Shown: positions 34,516 through 42,608 of the stretch, piece after piece | How positions within the stretch are numbered: the first letter of the stretch is position 1 | Layout of the letters: each line of letters opens with the position of its first letter | Assembly (NCBI RefSeq): GCF_001570605.1 | Contig: NZ_BBXG01000026.1 | Location: 58,969-122,968, forward strand | Direction of reading: 5' to 3' | Origin: Herbidospora cretacea | GTDB lineage: Bacteria > Actinomycetota > Actinomycetes > Streptosporangiales > Streptosporangiaceae | Length of the DNA stretch: 64,000 bases | Notes under the pieces: model-generated | The model's input: only the letters and a program-made list of their open reading frames with translations | What the model was told of the DNA's origin: nothing | Database searches by the model: none | Program-made: the position numbers and the translations under genes

Positions 34516-36735
34516 TCAGTCGCGGCGGCGCCTACCCTCGCCCTCCCGGCGGGGGTCGCCCCGGTAGTAGTCCTCGTCCTCCGGGTAGAGGTTGCCGTTC
34601 TCGTCCTCGTACCAGTACTCGTACTCGACGCGGCGGCCCCGCTCGGCGTCCATGGCCTCGCGGAGGCCGGGGGTGAACCCGCCGCCGAAGCGGCTCTTGT
34701 CGGGCGCGGTGAAGTCGTCGGCCGGGGTGTCGCGCAGGGCGGCCTGCATCGAGTCGACCCAGATCGGCCCCGGCAGCGACGCGCCCTGGACCGACCCGTA
34801 GGTCTGGTCGCCGATCTTCACCCCGTTCAGGGGATATTTGTACGACCCCCGGATGTCCCCCACGCTCACCGCCGCGGCCAGGTTCGGGGTCCACCCGGCG
34901 AACCACGCCGACGTGTAGTTGTTGTTGGTGCCCGTCTTCCCGGCGGCGGGCCGCCCGATCGACTGGCCCTTCATGGTCCCCTGCGTGAACACCCCCGAGA
35001 GCACCTCGTTGACCGCGTCGGCGACCCCCGCGTCGACGGTGGCCGAGCAGCTGCCGGGGATCTCCACCCGCCGCCCGTCACGCTCCACGATCTCGGTGAT
35101 GGCCATCGGCTTGCAGTACTTGCCGCGCGCCCCGAACGTCGCGATGGCCGCCGCCACCGTCACCGGGTCCATCTCGTTGACCCCGAGCGTGAAGGTCGGC
35201 ACCTCCGACAGCTTGCCGCCGTCGGCCCGCCGGATGCCCAGCGCCTTGGCGGTCCGGACGACCTCGCAGAGCCCGACCTCCTTCTCCAGCATCATGAAGA
35301 AGATGTTGGACGACTTCCACGTCCCCAGCTCCAGGCTGTAGGGGCCGCCCGAGCCCTCGCCGGAGGCGTTGTAGATCTTCGCGTTCGGGTCGTTGACCGC
35401 CTTCCCGCTGCAGTCGGTGAAGCCCGACGACGGCACGAACACCCCGGGCGTGTTGAAGCCCTGGCCGAACCGCCAGCCCTTGGCCAGCGCGGTCGCCAGT
35501 GTGAAGATCTTGAAGGTCGAACCGGCCTGGAAGCCCATGCCGCCGCCGTGGGCGGTGTCGGCGGGCAGGTTGAACGTGGTGTTGGGGCCGGTCACCTTGC
35601 CGCCGGGGTTGCTGCCGTAGCGCTTGCTGGCCGCCAGCGCCCGGATCCGGCCGGTGCCGGGCTCGACCATGGCCTCGGCGGCCACCTCGGTGTCCTCGGC
35701 CGCGACGCGCCGCTGGATGGCCTTGTCGGCGGCCTCCTGGGCGGTGGCGTCGAGCGTGGTCTTCAGGGTCAGGCCGCCGCGCTGGAGCCGCCGCTCCCGG
35801 TCGAGGCGGGAGTGGCCGAAGGCGGGGTTGGCGAGGATCTCGTGCTGGACGTACACGCAGAAGAAGGGGTAGGCCGACTCGGCGCAGCCGCCGGGCTCCG
35901 ACCGCATGTTGAGGCCGAGACCCTGCGCCTTCGCGGCGGCGGCCTCGGCCGGGGTGATCTTGCCGAGCTCGGCCATCCGGTCGAGCACCAGGTCGCGCCG
36001 CTGCTGGAGCTTCTCCCGCTGCTCCTCGCCGCGCGCCGGGTCGGTCGAGTAGGGCGTCCGGACGGCCCCCGCCAGCGCGGCGGCCTGGCCCAGCGTCAGG
36101 TCCTTGGCAGGCACCCCGAAGAACCGGCGGGCGGCGGCCTGGACGCCGAACGCGCCGCCGCCGAAGTAGGCGATGTTGAGGTAGCGCTCCAGGATCTGGT
36201 CCTTGGAGTACTTCTCCTCCAGGGCCAGCGCGTAGCGCATCTCGGCGAACTTGCGGCGCAGGCTCCGCACCTGGGCCGAGTCGCGTTCCTTCTCCGACTC
36301 GGCCCGGTTGACCAGGATGTTCTTCACCAGCTGCTGGGTCAGCGACGAGCCGCCCTGCCGGATCCCGCCCGCCTGGGTGTTGGCGATCAGCGCCCGGATC
36401 GTGCCCCGCACGTCGAGGCCCGCGTGTTCGTAGAAGCGGGCGTCCTCGATGGCGACGATCGCCTCGCGCATCGGCTTGGAGACCTCGTCGATGCTGACCG
36501 ACTGGCGGTTCTGGGAGTAGAACTGGGCGAACTGGCGGCCGTCCTTGTCGACCAGCCGGGTCACCTCGGGCAGCGGGTCCTCGCGCGGCGGGGGCGGCAG
36601 TTTGGTGACCATCCCGGCCGCCGTGTTGCCCGCCACCCCGCCTCCGGCGACGATCGGCGCGACCAGCGCCGCCGCCAGGACTCCGCCGAGCGCACCGCAC
36701 ACCGCCAGACCGCCGGCAGTCGTGAGCCGCGTCAT
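34516..36735 (-). CDS. Class A penicillin-binding protein (glycosyltransferase/transpeptidase)
   Basis: A 739-residue bifunctional cell-wall polymerase. A membrane anchor spans residues 8-32. The GT51 domain has the catalytic Glu in AIEDARFYEHAGLD, then GGSSLTQQLVKN and EKYSKDQILERYLN. The transpeptidase has the nucleophile in QAGSTFKIFTLATAL, the SxN motif in WKSSNIFFM and GKTGTNNNYTSAWF. The C-terminus is acidic and Arg-rich (DENGNLYPEDEDYYRGD). It resembles actinobacterial PonA-like proteins. GGGGGG lies seven bases before the ATG. It is convergent with murA, another wall gene. Confidence 0.94.
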   Translation of the reverse strand: MTRLTTAGGLAVCGALGGVLAAALVAPIVAGGGVAGNTAAGMVTKLPPPPREDPLPEVTRLVDKDGRQFAQFYSQNRQSVSIDEVSKPMREAIVAIEDARFYEHAGLDVRGTIRALIANTQAGGIRQGGSSLTQQLVKNILVNRAESEKERDSAQVRSLRRKFAEMRYALALEEKYSKDQILERYLNIAYFGGGAFGVQAAARRFFGVPAKDLTLGQAAALAGAVRTPYSTDPARGEEQREKLQQRRDLVLDRMAELGKITPAEAAAAKAQGLGLNMRSEPGGCAESAYPFFCVYVQHEILANPAFGHSRLDRERRLQRGGLTLKTTLDATAQEAADKAIQRRVAAEDTEVAAEAMVEPGTGRIRALAASKRYGSNPGGKVTGPNTTFNLPADTAHGGGMGFQAGSTFKIFTLATALAKGWRFGQGFNTPGVFVPSSGFTDCSGKAVNDPNAKIYNASGEGSGGPYSLELGTWKSSNIFFMMLEKEVGLCEVVRTAKALGIRRADGGKLSEVPTFTLGVNEMDPVTVAAAIATFGARGKYCKPMAITEIVERDGRRVEIPGSCSATVDAGVADAVNEVLSGVFTQGTMKGQSIGRPAAGKTGTNNNYTSAWFAGWTPNLAAAVSVGDIRGSYKYPLNGVKIGDQTYGSVQGASLPGPIWVDSMQAALRDTPADDFTAPDKSRFGGGFTPGLREAMDAERGRRVEYEYWYEDENGNLYPEDEDYYRGDPRREGEGRRRRD

Positions 36736-36798
36736 GCCGTTCCCCCCTGCTCGGTTCTGGACAGGGGGAATCCAGCGTCAACCTAACACAGAGTAACG

Positions 36799-39700
36799 CT
36801 ACGCTCCCAGACAGGCAGGCCCGAGGAGCTGTTTGAGGTCGCCCATCAGGGCCGGGCTCGGGGTCACCCGCAGCCGGTCGTCGAGGCGCATCACGGTCGT
36901 GCGGGGGCCGTTGTGGACCTGAAGGTGCACCTCGGTCGTGCCGGGATGGGTGGTGAGGACCTCTTTCAGGCGGCCGACGACCGGCGGGGTGACCCGGGCC
37001 ATGGCCAGGCTGACGACCAGGGGGCCGCCCGACTCGACGGTGAGGTCGGGCTGGGTGACCTCCATCGCGATGATCTTGGCGACGTCCTCGCGCTTGTCGA
37101 TGCGCCCCTTCACGAAGACGATCGCGTCCTCGGCCAGGATCGTGGCGCAGAGCTGGTAGGCCGACGGGAAGATCATCACCTCGATCGAGCCGCCGAGGTC
37201 CTCCAGCTGGGTGAGGACCCAGGTGTCGCCCTTCTTGGTGACCTTGCGCTGCACGCCGCTGAGGATGCCGCCGACCGTGACGATCTGGCCGTCGGGCCGG
37301 GAGTCGTCCTGGAGGGCGGTGATCGAGCAGTCGGCGCCGCTCGACAGGATGTGCTCCACGCCGAGGAGCGGGTGGTCGGAGACGTAGAGGCCGAGCATCT
37401 CCCGCTCGAACTGCAGGACGGTGTTCTTGTCCCACTCGCCCTCGGGGATGGTCACGTCGAAGGTCTGGTCCTCGCCGCCGTCGACCGCGCCGAACAGCGA
37501 GTCCTGCCCGATGGCCTCGTTCTTCTTGATGTCGATGATCGCGTCGACGGCCTGCTCGTGGATCATCACCAGGCCCTTGCGGACGTGGCCCATCGAGTCG
37601 TACGCCCCCGCCTTGATCAGCGACTCGATGACCCGCTTGTTGCAGACCTGGGCCGGGACCTTGCGCAGGAAGTCCTTGAAGTCGGTGAAGCGGCCCTTCT
37701 CCTTGCGGGCGGCGATGATGCCGTCGACGACGTTGCCGCCGACGTTGCGGATCGCCGACAGGCCGAACCGGATGTCGGCGCCGCGCGGGGTGAAGTCGAA
37801 GTCGGAGTCGCTGACGTCGGGCGGCAGCACCTTGATGCCCATGTGGCGGCACTCGTTGAGGTAGAGGGCCGACTTGTCCTTGTCGTCCTTCACGCTCGTG
37901 AGCAGGGCGGCCATGTACTCGGCGCGGTAGTTGGCCTTGAGGTAGGCCGTCCAGTAGGAGACCAGGCCGTATCCGGCGGTGTGGGCCTTGTTGAAGGCGT
38001 AGTCGGAGAAGGGCAGCAGGATGTCCCAGAGGGCCTTGATGGCCTCCTTGGAGTAGCCGTTGTCCTTCATGCCCTTCTCGAAGAACTCGTACTGCTTGTC
38101 GAGTTCCGATTTCTTCTTCTTGCCCATCGCGCGGCGGAGCAGGTCGGCGCCGCCGAGCGAGTAGCCGGCGACCTTCTGGGCGATGGCCATGACCTGCTCC
38201 TGGTAGACGATCAGGCCGTAGGTCGTGGAGAGGATCTCCTTCAGGGGCTCTTCGAGCTCCGGGTGGATCGGCGTCATCTCCTGCTGCTTGTTCTTGCGCA
38301 GCGCGTAGTTGGTGTGGGAGTTGGCGCCCATCGGGCCGGGGCGGTAGAGCGCGAGGGCGGCGGAGATGTCCTCGAAGTTGTCGGGGCGCATCAGCCGCAG
38401 GAGGGTCCGCATGCCGCCGCCGTCGAGCTGGAAGATGCCGAGGGTGTCGCCCCGGGCCAGCAGCTCGTAGGTCTTGGCGTCGTCGAGGGGCAGGTCGAGC
38501 AGCTCGATGGCCTTGCCGGTGTTGAGCTCGACCATCTTGAGGCAGTCGTCGATGATCGTCAGGTTGCGCAGGCCGAGGAAGTCCATCTTCAGCAGGCCGA
38601 GCGTCTCGCAGGTCGGATAGTCGAACTGCGTGATGATCGCGCCGTCGGAGTCGCGGCGCATGATCGGGATGTAGTCGGTGATCACCTCGGACGACATGAT
38701 CACGCCGGCGGCGTGGACGCCGGTCTGCCGGATCAGGCCCTCCAGGCCGCGCCCCAGATCGATGGTCGACTTGACGTCGACGTCTTCTTCGTAGAGTTTG
38801 CGCAGCTCACCGGCCTCGTTGTAGCGCGGGTGGTCGCTGTCGAAGATGCCCGAGAGCGGGATGTCCTTGCCCATCACGGCGGGCGGGAACGCCTTGGAGA
38901 CCTTGTCGCCGAGCGCGTAGGGGTAGCCGAGGACGCGGCCGGCGTCCTTCACGGCCGCTTTCGCCTTGATCGTGCCGAAGGTGGCGATCATGGCGACCTT
39001 GTCGGAGCCCCACTTCTCGGTGACGTAGCGGATCACGTCGGCGCGCCTGCGCTCGTCGAAGTCGATGTCGACGTCGGGCATGGAGACGCGCTCGGGGTTG
39101 AGGAACCGCTCGAAGTAGAGGCCGAACGGGATCGGGTCGAGGTCGGTGATGCCCAGCGAGTAGGCGACCAGCGAGCCCGCCGCCGAACCACGGCCGGGGC
39201 CGACCCGGATGCCGTTGTTCTTGGCCCACATGATGAAGTCGGCGACCACGAGGAAGTAGCTCGGGAAGCCCATCTGGACGATGACGCGCAGCTCGTTCTC
39301 GACCCAGGCGCGGTGTTCCTCGTCGACGCCGTTCGGGAAGCGGCGGTGCATGCCCTTCCACACTTCCTGGCGGAAGAACTCCTCCTCCGTCATCCCCTCG
39401 GGGATCGGGAAGGTCGGCATCAGGTTCTTGTGCTGGAAGAACCCGGTCGGGTCGACCTTCTCGGCCACCAGCAGGGTGTTGCGGCACCCTTCCTGCCACA
39501 GGTCGGAGGAGTCGACGGCGCGCATCTCGTCGGCGGTCTTGATGTAGTAGCCGCTGCCGTCGAACCGGAACCGGCCGGGGTCGGAGAGCTGCTTGCCGGT
39601 CTGGATGCACAGCAGGGCGTCGTGGGACTGGGCGTCGGACTCGTAGGTGTAGTGGGAGTCGTTGGTGACGACCGGCGGGATGTTCAGCTCTTTGGAGATG

Positions 39701-40320
39701 CGGGTCAGCCCGTCGCGGACGCGGCGCTCGATGTCGAGACCGTGGTCCATGATCTCCAGGAAGTAGTTGTCCTTGCCGAACAGGTCCTGGAACTTGGCCG
39801 CCGCCTTGACGGCCTCGTCGTACTGGCCGAGGCGCAGGCGGGTCTGCACCTCGCCCGAGGGGCAGCCGGTGGTGGCCATCAGGCCCTCGGAGTGTTCGGC
39901 CAGGATCTCGGCGTCCATCCGGGCCCACTTGCGGTGGAAACCCTCGGTGTAGGCGCGCGAGGAGAGCTTCATCAGGTTGTGGAGGCCGGTGCGGTTCTTC
40001 GCCCAGATCGTCATGTGGGTGTAGAAGCCGCCCGCCGAGACGTCGTCGCTCTTCTGGTGGGGCTCGCCCCACAGCACCGGCTTCTTGTTGAAGCGGGCGT
40101 CGGGGGCGATGTAGGCCTCGATGCCGATGATCGGCTTCACCCCGGCGCCGGTCGCCTGCCGGTAGAACTCGAAGGCGCCGTGCATGTTGCCGTGGTCGGT
40201 GATGGCGATGGCGGGCATCTCCTGCTCGCCCACCAGTTTGAACATCTGCTTCAACCGGGCCGCACCGTCGAGCATCGAATACTCGGTGTGGACGTGCAGA
40301 TGCACAAACGAATCGCCCAT
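36799..40320 (-). CDS. dnaE: DNA polymerase III alpha subunit
   Basis: The replicative polymerase, 1173 residues. The N-terminal PHP domain shows FVHLHVHTEYSMLDG and ITDHGNMHGAFEF; the catalytic palm has GPGRGSAAGSLVAYSLGITD and PDVDIDFDERRRADVI with the metal-binding Asp residues; then QTGVHAAGVIM, ALYRPGPMGAN and FNKAHTAGYG. A C-terminal OB domain covers about residues 960-1060 (VTVGGILSGVQRKVTKKGD). The ATG at 40320 has GGGGG eight bases upstream and TAGGCT further up. The length fits DnaE1 of actinobacteria. It is divergent from the permease gene. Confidence 0.97.
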   Translation of the reverse strand: MGDSFVHLHVHTEYSMLDGAARLKQMFKLVGEQEMPAIAITDHGNMHGAFEFYRQATGAGVKPIIGIEAYIAPDARFNKKPVLWGEPHQKSDDVSAGGFYTHMTIWAKNRTGLHNLMKLSSRAYTEGFHRKWARMDAEILAEHSEGLMATTGCPSGEVQTRLRLGQYDEAVKAAAKFQDLFGKDNYFLEIMDHGLDIERRVRDGLTRISKELNIPPVVTNDSHYTYESDAQSHDALLCIQTGKQLSDPGRFRFDGSGYYIKTADEMRAVDSSDLWQEGCRNTLLVAEKVDPTGFFQHKNLMPTFPIPEGMTEEEFFRQEVWKGMHRRFPNGVDEEHRAWVENELRVIVQMGFPSYFLVVADFIMWAKNNGIRVGPGRGSAAGSLVAYSLGITDLDPIPFGLYFERFLNPERVSMPDVDIDFDERRRADVIRYVTEKWGSDKVAMIATFGTIKAKAAVKDAGRVLGYPYALGDKVSKAFPPAVMGKDIPLSGIFDSDHPRYNEAGELRKLYEEDVDVKSTIDLGRGLEGLIRQTGVHAAGVIMSSEVITDYIPIMRRDSDGAIITQFDYPTCETLGLLKMDFLGLRNLTIIDDCLKMVELNTGKAIELLDLPLDDAKTYELLARGDTLGIFQLDGGGMRTLLRLMRPDNFEDISAALALYRPGPMGANSHTNYALRKNKQQEMTPIHPELEEPLKEILSTTYGLIVYQEQVMAIAQKVAGYSLGGADLLRRAMGKKKKSELDKQYEFFEKGMKDNGYSKEAIKALWDILLPFSDYAFNKAHTAGYGLVSYWTAYLKANYRAEYMAALLTSVKDDKDKSALYLNECRHMGIKVLPPDVSDSDFDFTPRGADIRFGLSAIRNVGGNVVDGIIAARKEKGRFTDFKDFLRKVPAQVCNKRVIESLIKAGAYDSMGHVRKGLVMIHEQAVDAIIDIKKNEAIGQDSLFGAVDGGEDQTFDVTIPEGEWDKNTVLQFEREMLGLYVSDHPLLGVEHILSSGADCSITALQDDSRPDGQIVTVGGILSGVQRKVTKKGDTWVLTQLEDLGGSIEVMIFPSAYQLCATILAEDAIVFVKGRIDKREDVAKIIAMEVTQPDLTVESGGPLVVSLAMARVTPPVVGRLKEVLTTHPGTTEVHLQVHNGPRTTVMRLDDRLRVTPSPALMGDLKQLLGPACLGA

Positions 40321-40416
40321 GGGACCCCCATCTTCCGACCGACGGATGTAGAGCCTACGCCTGATCACCACCCCGCCGGACTACGGTCGCGGAAGAGATC
40401 TTTCCGGGGGGAAAAG

Positions 40417-41811
40417 GTGGAGAAAGCCAACCTTGACGAGGGGTATTCACACGCCCTCGGCAAGCGCCAGGTCCAGATGATCGCGATCGGCGGCGCCATC
40501 GGCGTCGGCCTGTTCCTGGGCTCCGGAGGCCGCTTCGCCGCCGCCGGTCCGGCCCTGGTGATCTCCTACGCGGTCGCCGGGATCGCCGCGTTCTTCGTGA
40601 TGCGGGCCCTGGGCGAGCTGGTCAGCTACCGGCCCACCTCCGGGTCGTTCGTCTCCTACGCCACCGAGTTCGTCGGCCCCTGGGCCGGGTTCGCCAGCGG
40701 GTGGATGTACTGGGTCAACTGGGCCGCCACGGGCATCGCCGAGCTGACCGCCATCGCGATCTACGTGCACCTGTGGGCGCCCGACTTCCCGCGCTGGCTC
40801 ACCGCGCTGATCGCGCTGGGGGTCGTGCTGGTCGTGAACCTGGCGTCGGTGAAGGCGTTCGGCGAGCTGGAGTTCTGGTTCGCGCTGCTCAAGGTGGTCG
40901 CGATCGTGGCCTTCCTGATCGTGGGCCTCTACCTGGTGATCTTCTCGGTCCAGGGGGCCACGCCCGCCAACCTGGTCTCCCACGGCGGGTTCTTCCCGCT
41001 CGGGTTCGGGCCGGTGTTCATGAGCCTCCAGGCGGTGGTGTTCGCGTACGCCGCCATCGAGCTCGTCGGCATCGCGGCCGGCGAGACCAAGGACCCCGAC
41101 AAGGTGCTCCCCAAGGCCGTCAACAGCGTCATCTGGCGCATCGCGATCTTCTACGTGGGATCGGTACTGCTGCTCGGGATGGTGCTCCCGTGGACGTCGT
41201 ACGGCCCCGGCGAGTCACCCTTCGTGACGGTGTTCACCCAGCTCGGGGCGCCGTGGGCGGGTGACGTGATGAACCTGATCGTGATCACGGCGGCGCTGTC
41301 GTCGTGCAACTCGGGGCTCTACTCGACCGGGCGCATCCTGCGGTCGATGGGCCAGCGCGGCGAGGCCCCCCGGTTCACCAGGAACCTGAGCTCCCGGCAC
41401 GTGCCGGTGGGCGGGATCCTCATGACGGCCTCCGTCTACGTGATCGGGGTGGCGGTCTACTCGTACATCCCCGAAAGGGCCTTCACCATCGCCGTGGCGA
41501 TCTCCTCCCTCGGGACGATCACCACGTGGGGCACGCTCATCTACTGCCAGATGCGGCTGCGCCGCGCCTGGACGCGCGGTGAGCTGCCCAAGCCGGCGTT
41601 CCTGATGCCTGGCACGCCCTACACCAACTGGGCGACCCTGGCGTTCCTGGCCCTGGTGGTGGTCCTGATGCCGTTCGCCGACGAGGACCAGCGGCTGGCG
41701 TTCTACCTGATCCCGTTCCTGGCGGGCGGGATCTGGGGCGGCTGGCGGCTGGTCAGCGTGCGGCGCGCGCCGGCCACTCACGTTCAGCAGCGTGTAGTCC
41801 CGCCTCAATGA
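40417..41811 (+). CDS. Amino acid permease (APC superfamily, AAT family)
   Basis: A 464-residue transporter with twelve predicted helices. The start LGKRQVQMIAIGGAIGVGLFLGSG is shown in two parts (LGKRQVQMIAIGGAIG; GLFLGSG) and holds the helix-1 substrate motif; later AYAAIELVGIAAGETKDP is the helix-6 region and SSCNSGLYSTGRILRSMG the helix-8 region typical of AnsP/GabP/CycA-like proton symporters. The amino acid transported cannot be told. The GTG at 40417 has GGGGGG upstream. A much longer upstream frame is antisense to dnaE and is rejected. The last 59 bp overlap the chorismate mutase gene. Confidence 0.9.
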   Translation: MEKANLDEGYSHALGKRQVQMIAIGGAIGVGLFLGSGGRFAAAGPALVISYAVAGIAAFFVMRALGELVSYRPTSGSFVSYATEFVGPWAGFASGWMYWVNWAATGIAELTAIAIYVHLWAPDFPRWLTALIALGVVLVVNLASVKAFGELEFWFALLKVVAIVAFLIVGLYLVIFSVQGATPANLVSHGGFFPLGFGPVFMSLQAVVFAYAAIELVGIAAGETKDPDKVLPKAVNSVIWRIAIFYVGSVLLLGMVLPWTSYGPGESPFVTVFTQLGAPWAGDVMNLIVITAALSSCNSGLYSTGRILRSMGQRGEAPRFTRNLSSRHVPVGGILMTASVYVIGVAVYSYIPERAFTIAVAISSLGTITTWGTLIYCQMRLRRAWTRGELPKPAFLMPGTPYTNWATLAFLALVVVLMPFADEDQRLAFYLIPFLAGGIWGGWRLVSVRRAPATHVQQRVVPPQ

Positions 41812-42523
41812 CCGCGGCCATGATCGGCCGCAGGCCCGGCTCGCCCAGGCGCGGCGCCCGCTGCGCCATCGCGGCCACCACCTTGCGCTCCCGCTCGGGG
41901 TCGCGCCCGGCGAACCCGCCGACCGGTTTGAGCCGCTGAATCGCGCCGGCCAGTTCGGCCCGGCGCTCCAGGATCACCGCCAGCGCGGCGTCGGCCCGGT
42001 CGATGGCCGCGCGGGCCTGGGGCAGGTCCTCCGGCGCCTCCGGGCGCACGACGGCCCCGATCAGCCGGGCGTCCTCCACGGCGGTGTCGACGACGTCGGC
42101 GGGCGCGTCGGGAGCGAGCAGCAGCCCGTCGGCCCCCGCCGCGACGGCGGCCCCGGCGAGCACGGCGTCCTTCCCCAGGTCGACGATCACCGGCCGCCCC
42201 GACTCCGCCTTGGCGGCCTTGAGCAGGGCCAGGTCGGGCACCGCCTCGCAGAGCACCACGGCCGGGTTCCCCTCGGCCTCACAGCGGTCGGCGGCGGTCA
42301 GCCACTCCATCAGGGACGCCTCGGGCGGCCTGCGCAGGATGACGGGCAGGGCGAGGCGGGCGGCGGCGCGGACGAGCGTCATGTCGTCGACCACGACCGC
42401 GACGGCCGGGCCGGCGATCGCGTCGAGATCGACCGATGGTGACAACTCGACGAGCAGCGGACCCCCGAGGACCGCGACGGGCCGCCCTTCTCCGATGGTC
42501 AGATCCGCGATCCGTACGGACAT
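41753..42523 (-). CDS. Chorismate mutase fused to a degenerate DAHP-synthase-like barrel segment
   Basis: A 256-residue protein. The C-terminal 90 residues are an AroQ chorismate mutase: AIDRADAALAVILERRAELAGAIQRLK (in parts ALAVILERRAELAGAI), then GRDPERERKVVAAM and a closing helix. The first 165 residues look like the second half of a type I-beta DAHP synthase barrel (ADRCEAEGNPAVVLCEAVPD, SGRPVIVDLGKDAVLAGAAV, AAGADGLLLAP), but the PSHATG metal-binding loop and the N-terminal substrate loops are missing. It may be an active mutase with a regulatory remnant. The ATG follows TAATCT by six bases; its end overlaps the permease gene by 59 bp. Confidence 0.75.
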   Translation of the reverse strand: MSVRIADLTIGEGRPVAVLGGPLLVELSPSVDLDAIAGPAVAVVVDDMTLVRAAARLALPVILRRPPEASLMEWLTAADRCEAEGNPAVVLCEAVPDLALLKAAKAESGRPVIVDLGKDAVLAGAAVAAGADGLLLAPDAPADVVDTAVEDARLIGAVVRPEAPEDLPQARAAIDRADAALAVILERRAELAGAIQRLKPVGGFAGRDPERERKVVAAMAQRAPRLGEPGLRPIMAAVIEAGLHAAEREWPARAAR

Positions 42524-42529
42524 GTCGTG

Positions 42530-42535
42530 AGATTA
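42530..42535 (-). promoter_or_regulatory. Putative -10 element, leaderless chorismate mutase gene
   Basis: TAATCT on the minus strand, six bases before the ATG at 42523. Confidence 0.45.
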
Positions 42536-42608
42536 CCAGGGCAGTACTGCTCGCGTTTGATCCCTTTGCCATCCATGGGACGATTCATGGGTTCTGGAAG
42601 GGGTGGGG

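Noticed and set aside
36913..40416. Very long open frame opposite dnaE, continuous with the permease gene
   Set aside because: It is the antisense shadow of dnaE in GC-rich DNA; composition is Val/Asp/Gly/Leu-rich with no domain, and the permease has its own ribosome-binding site at 40405.
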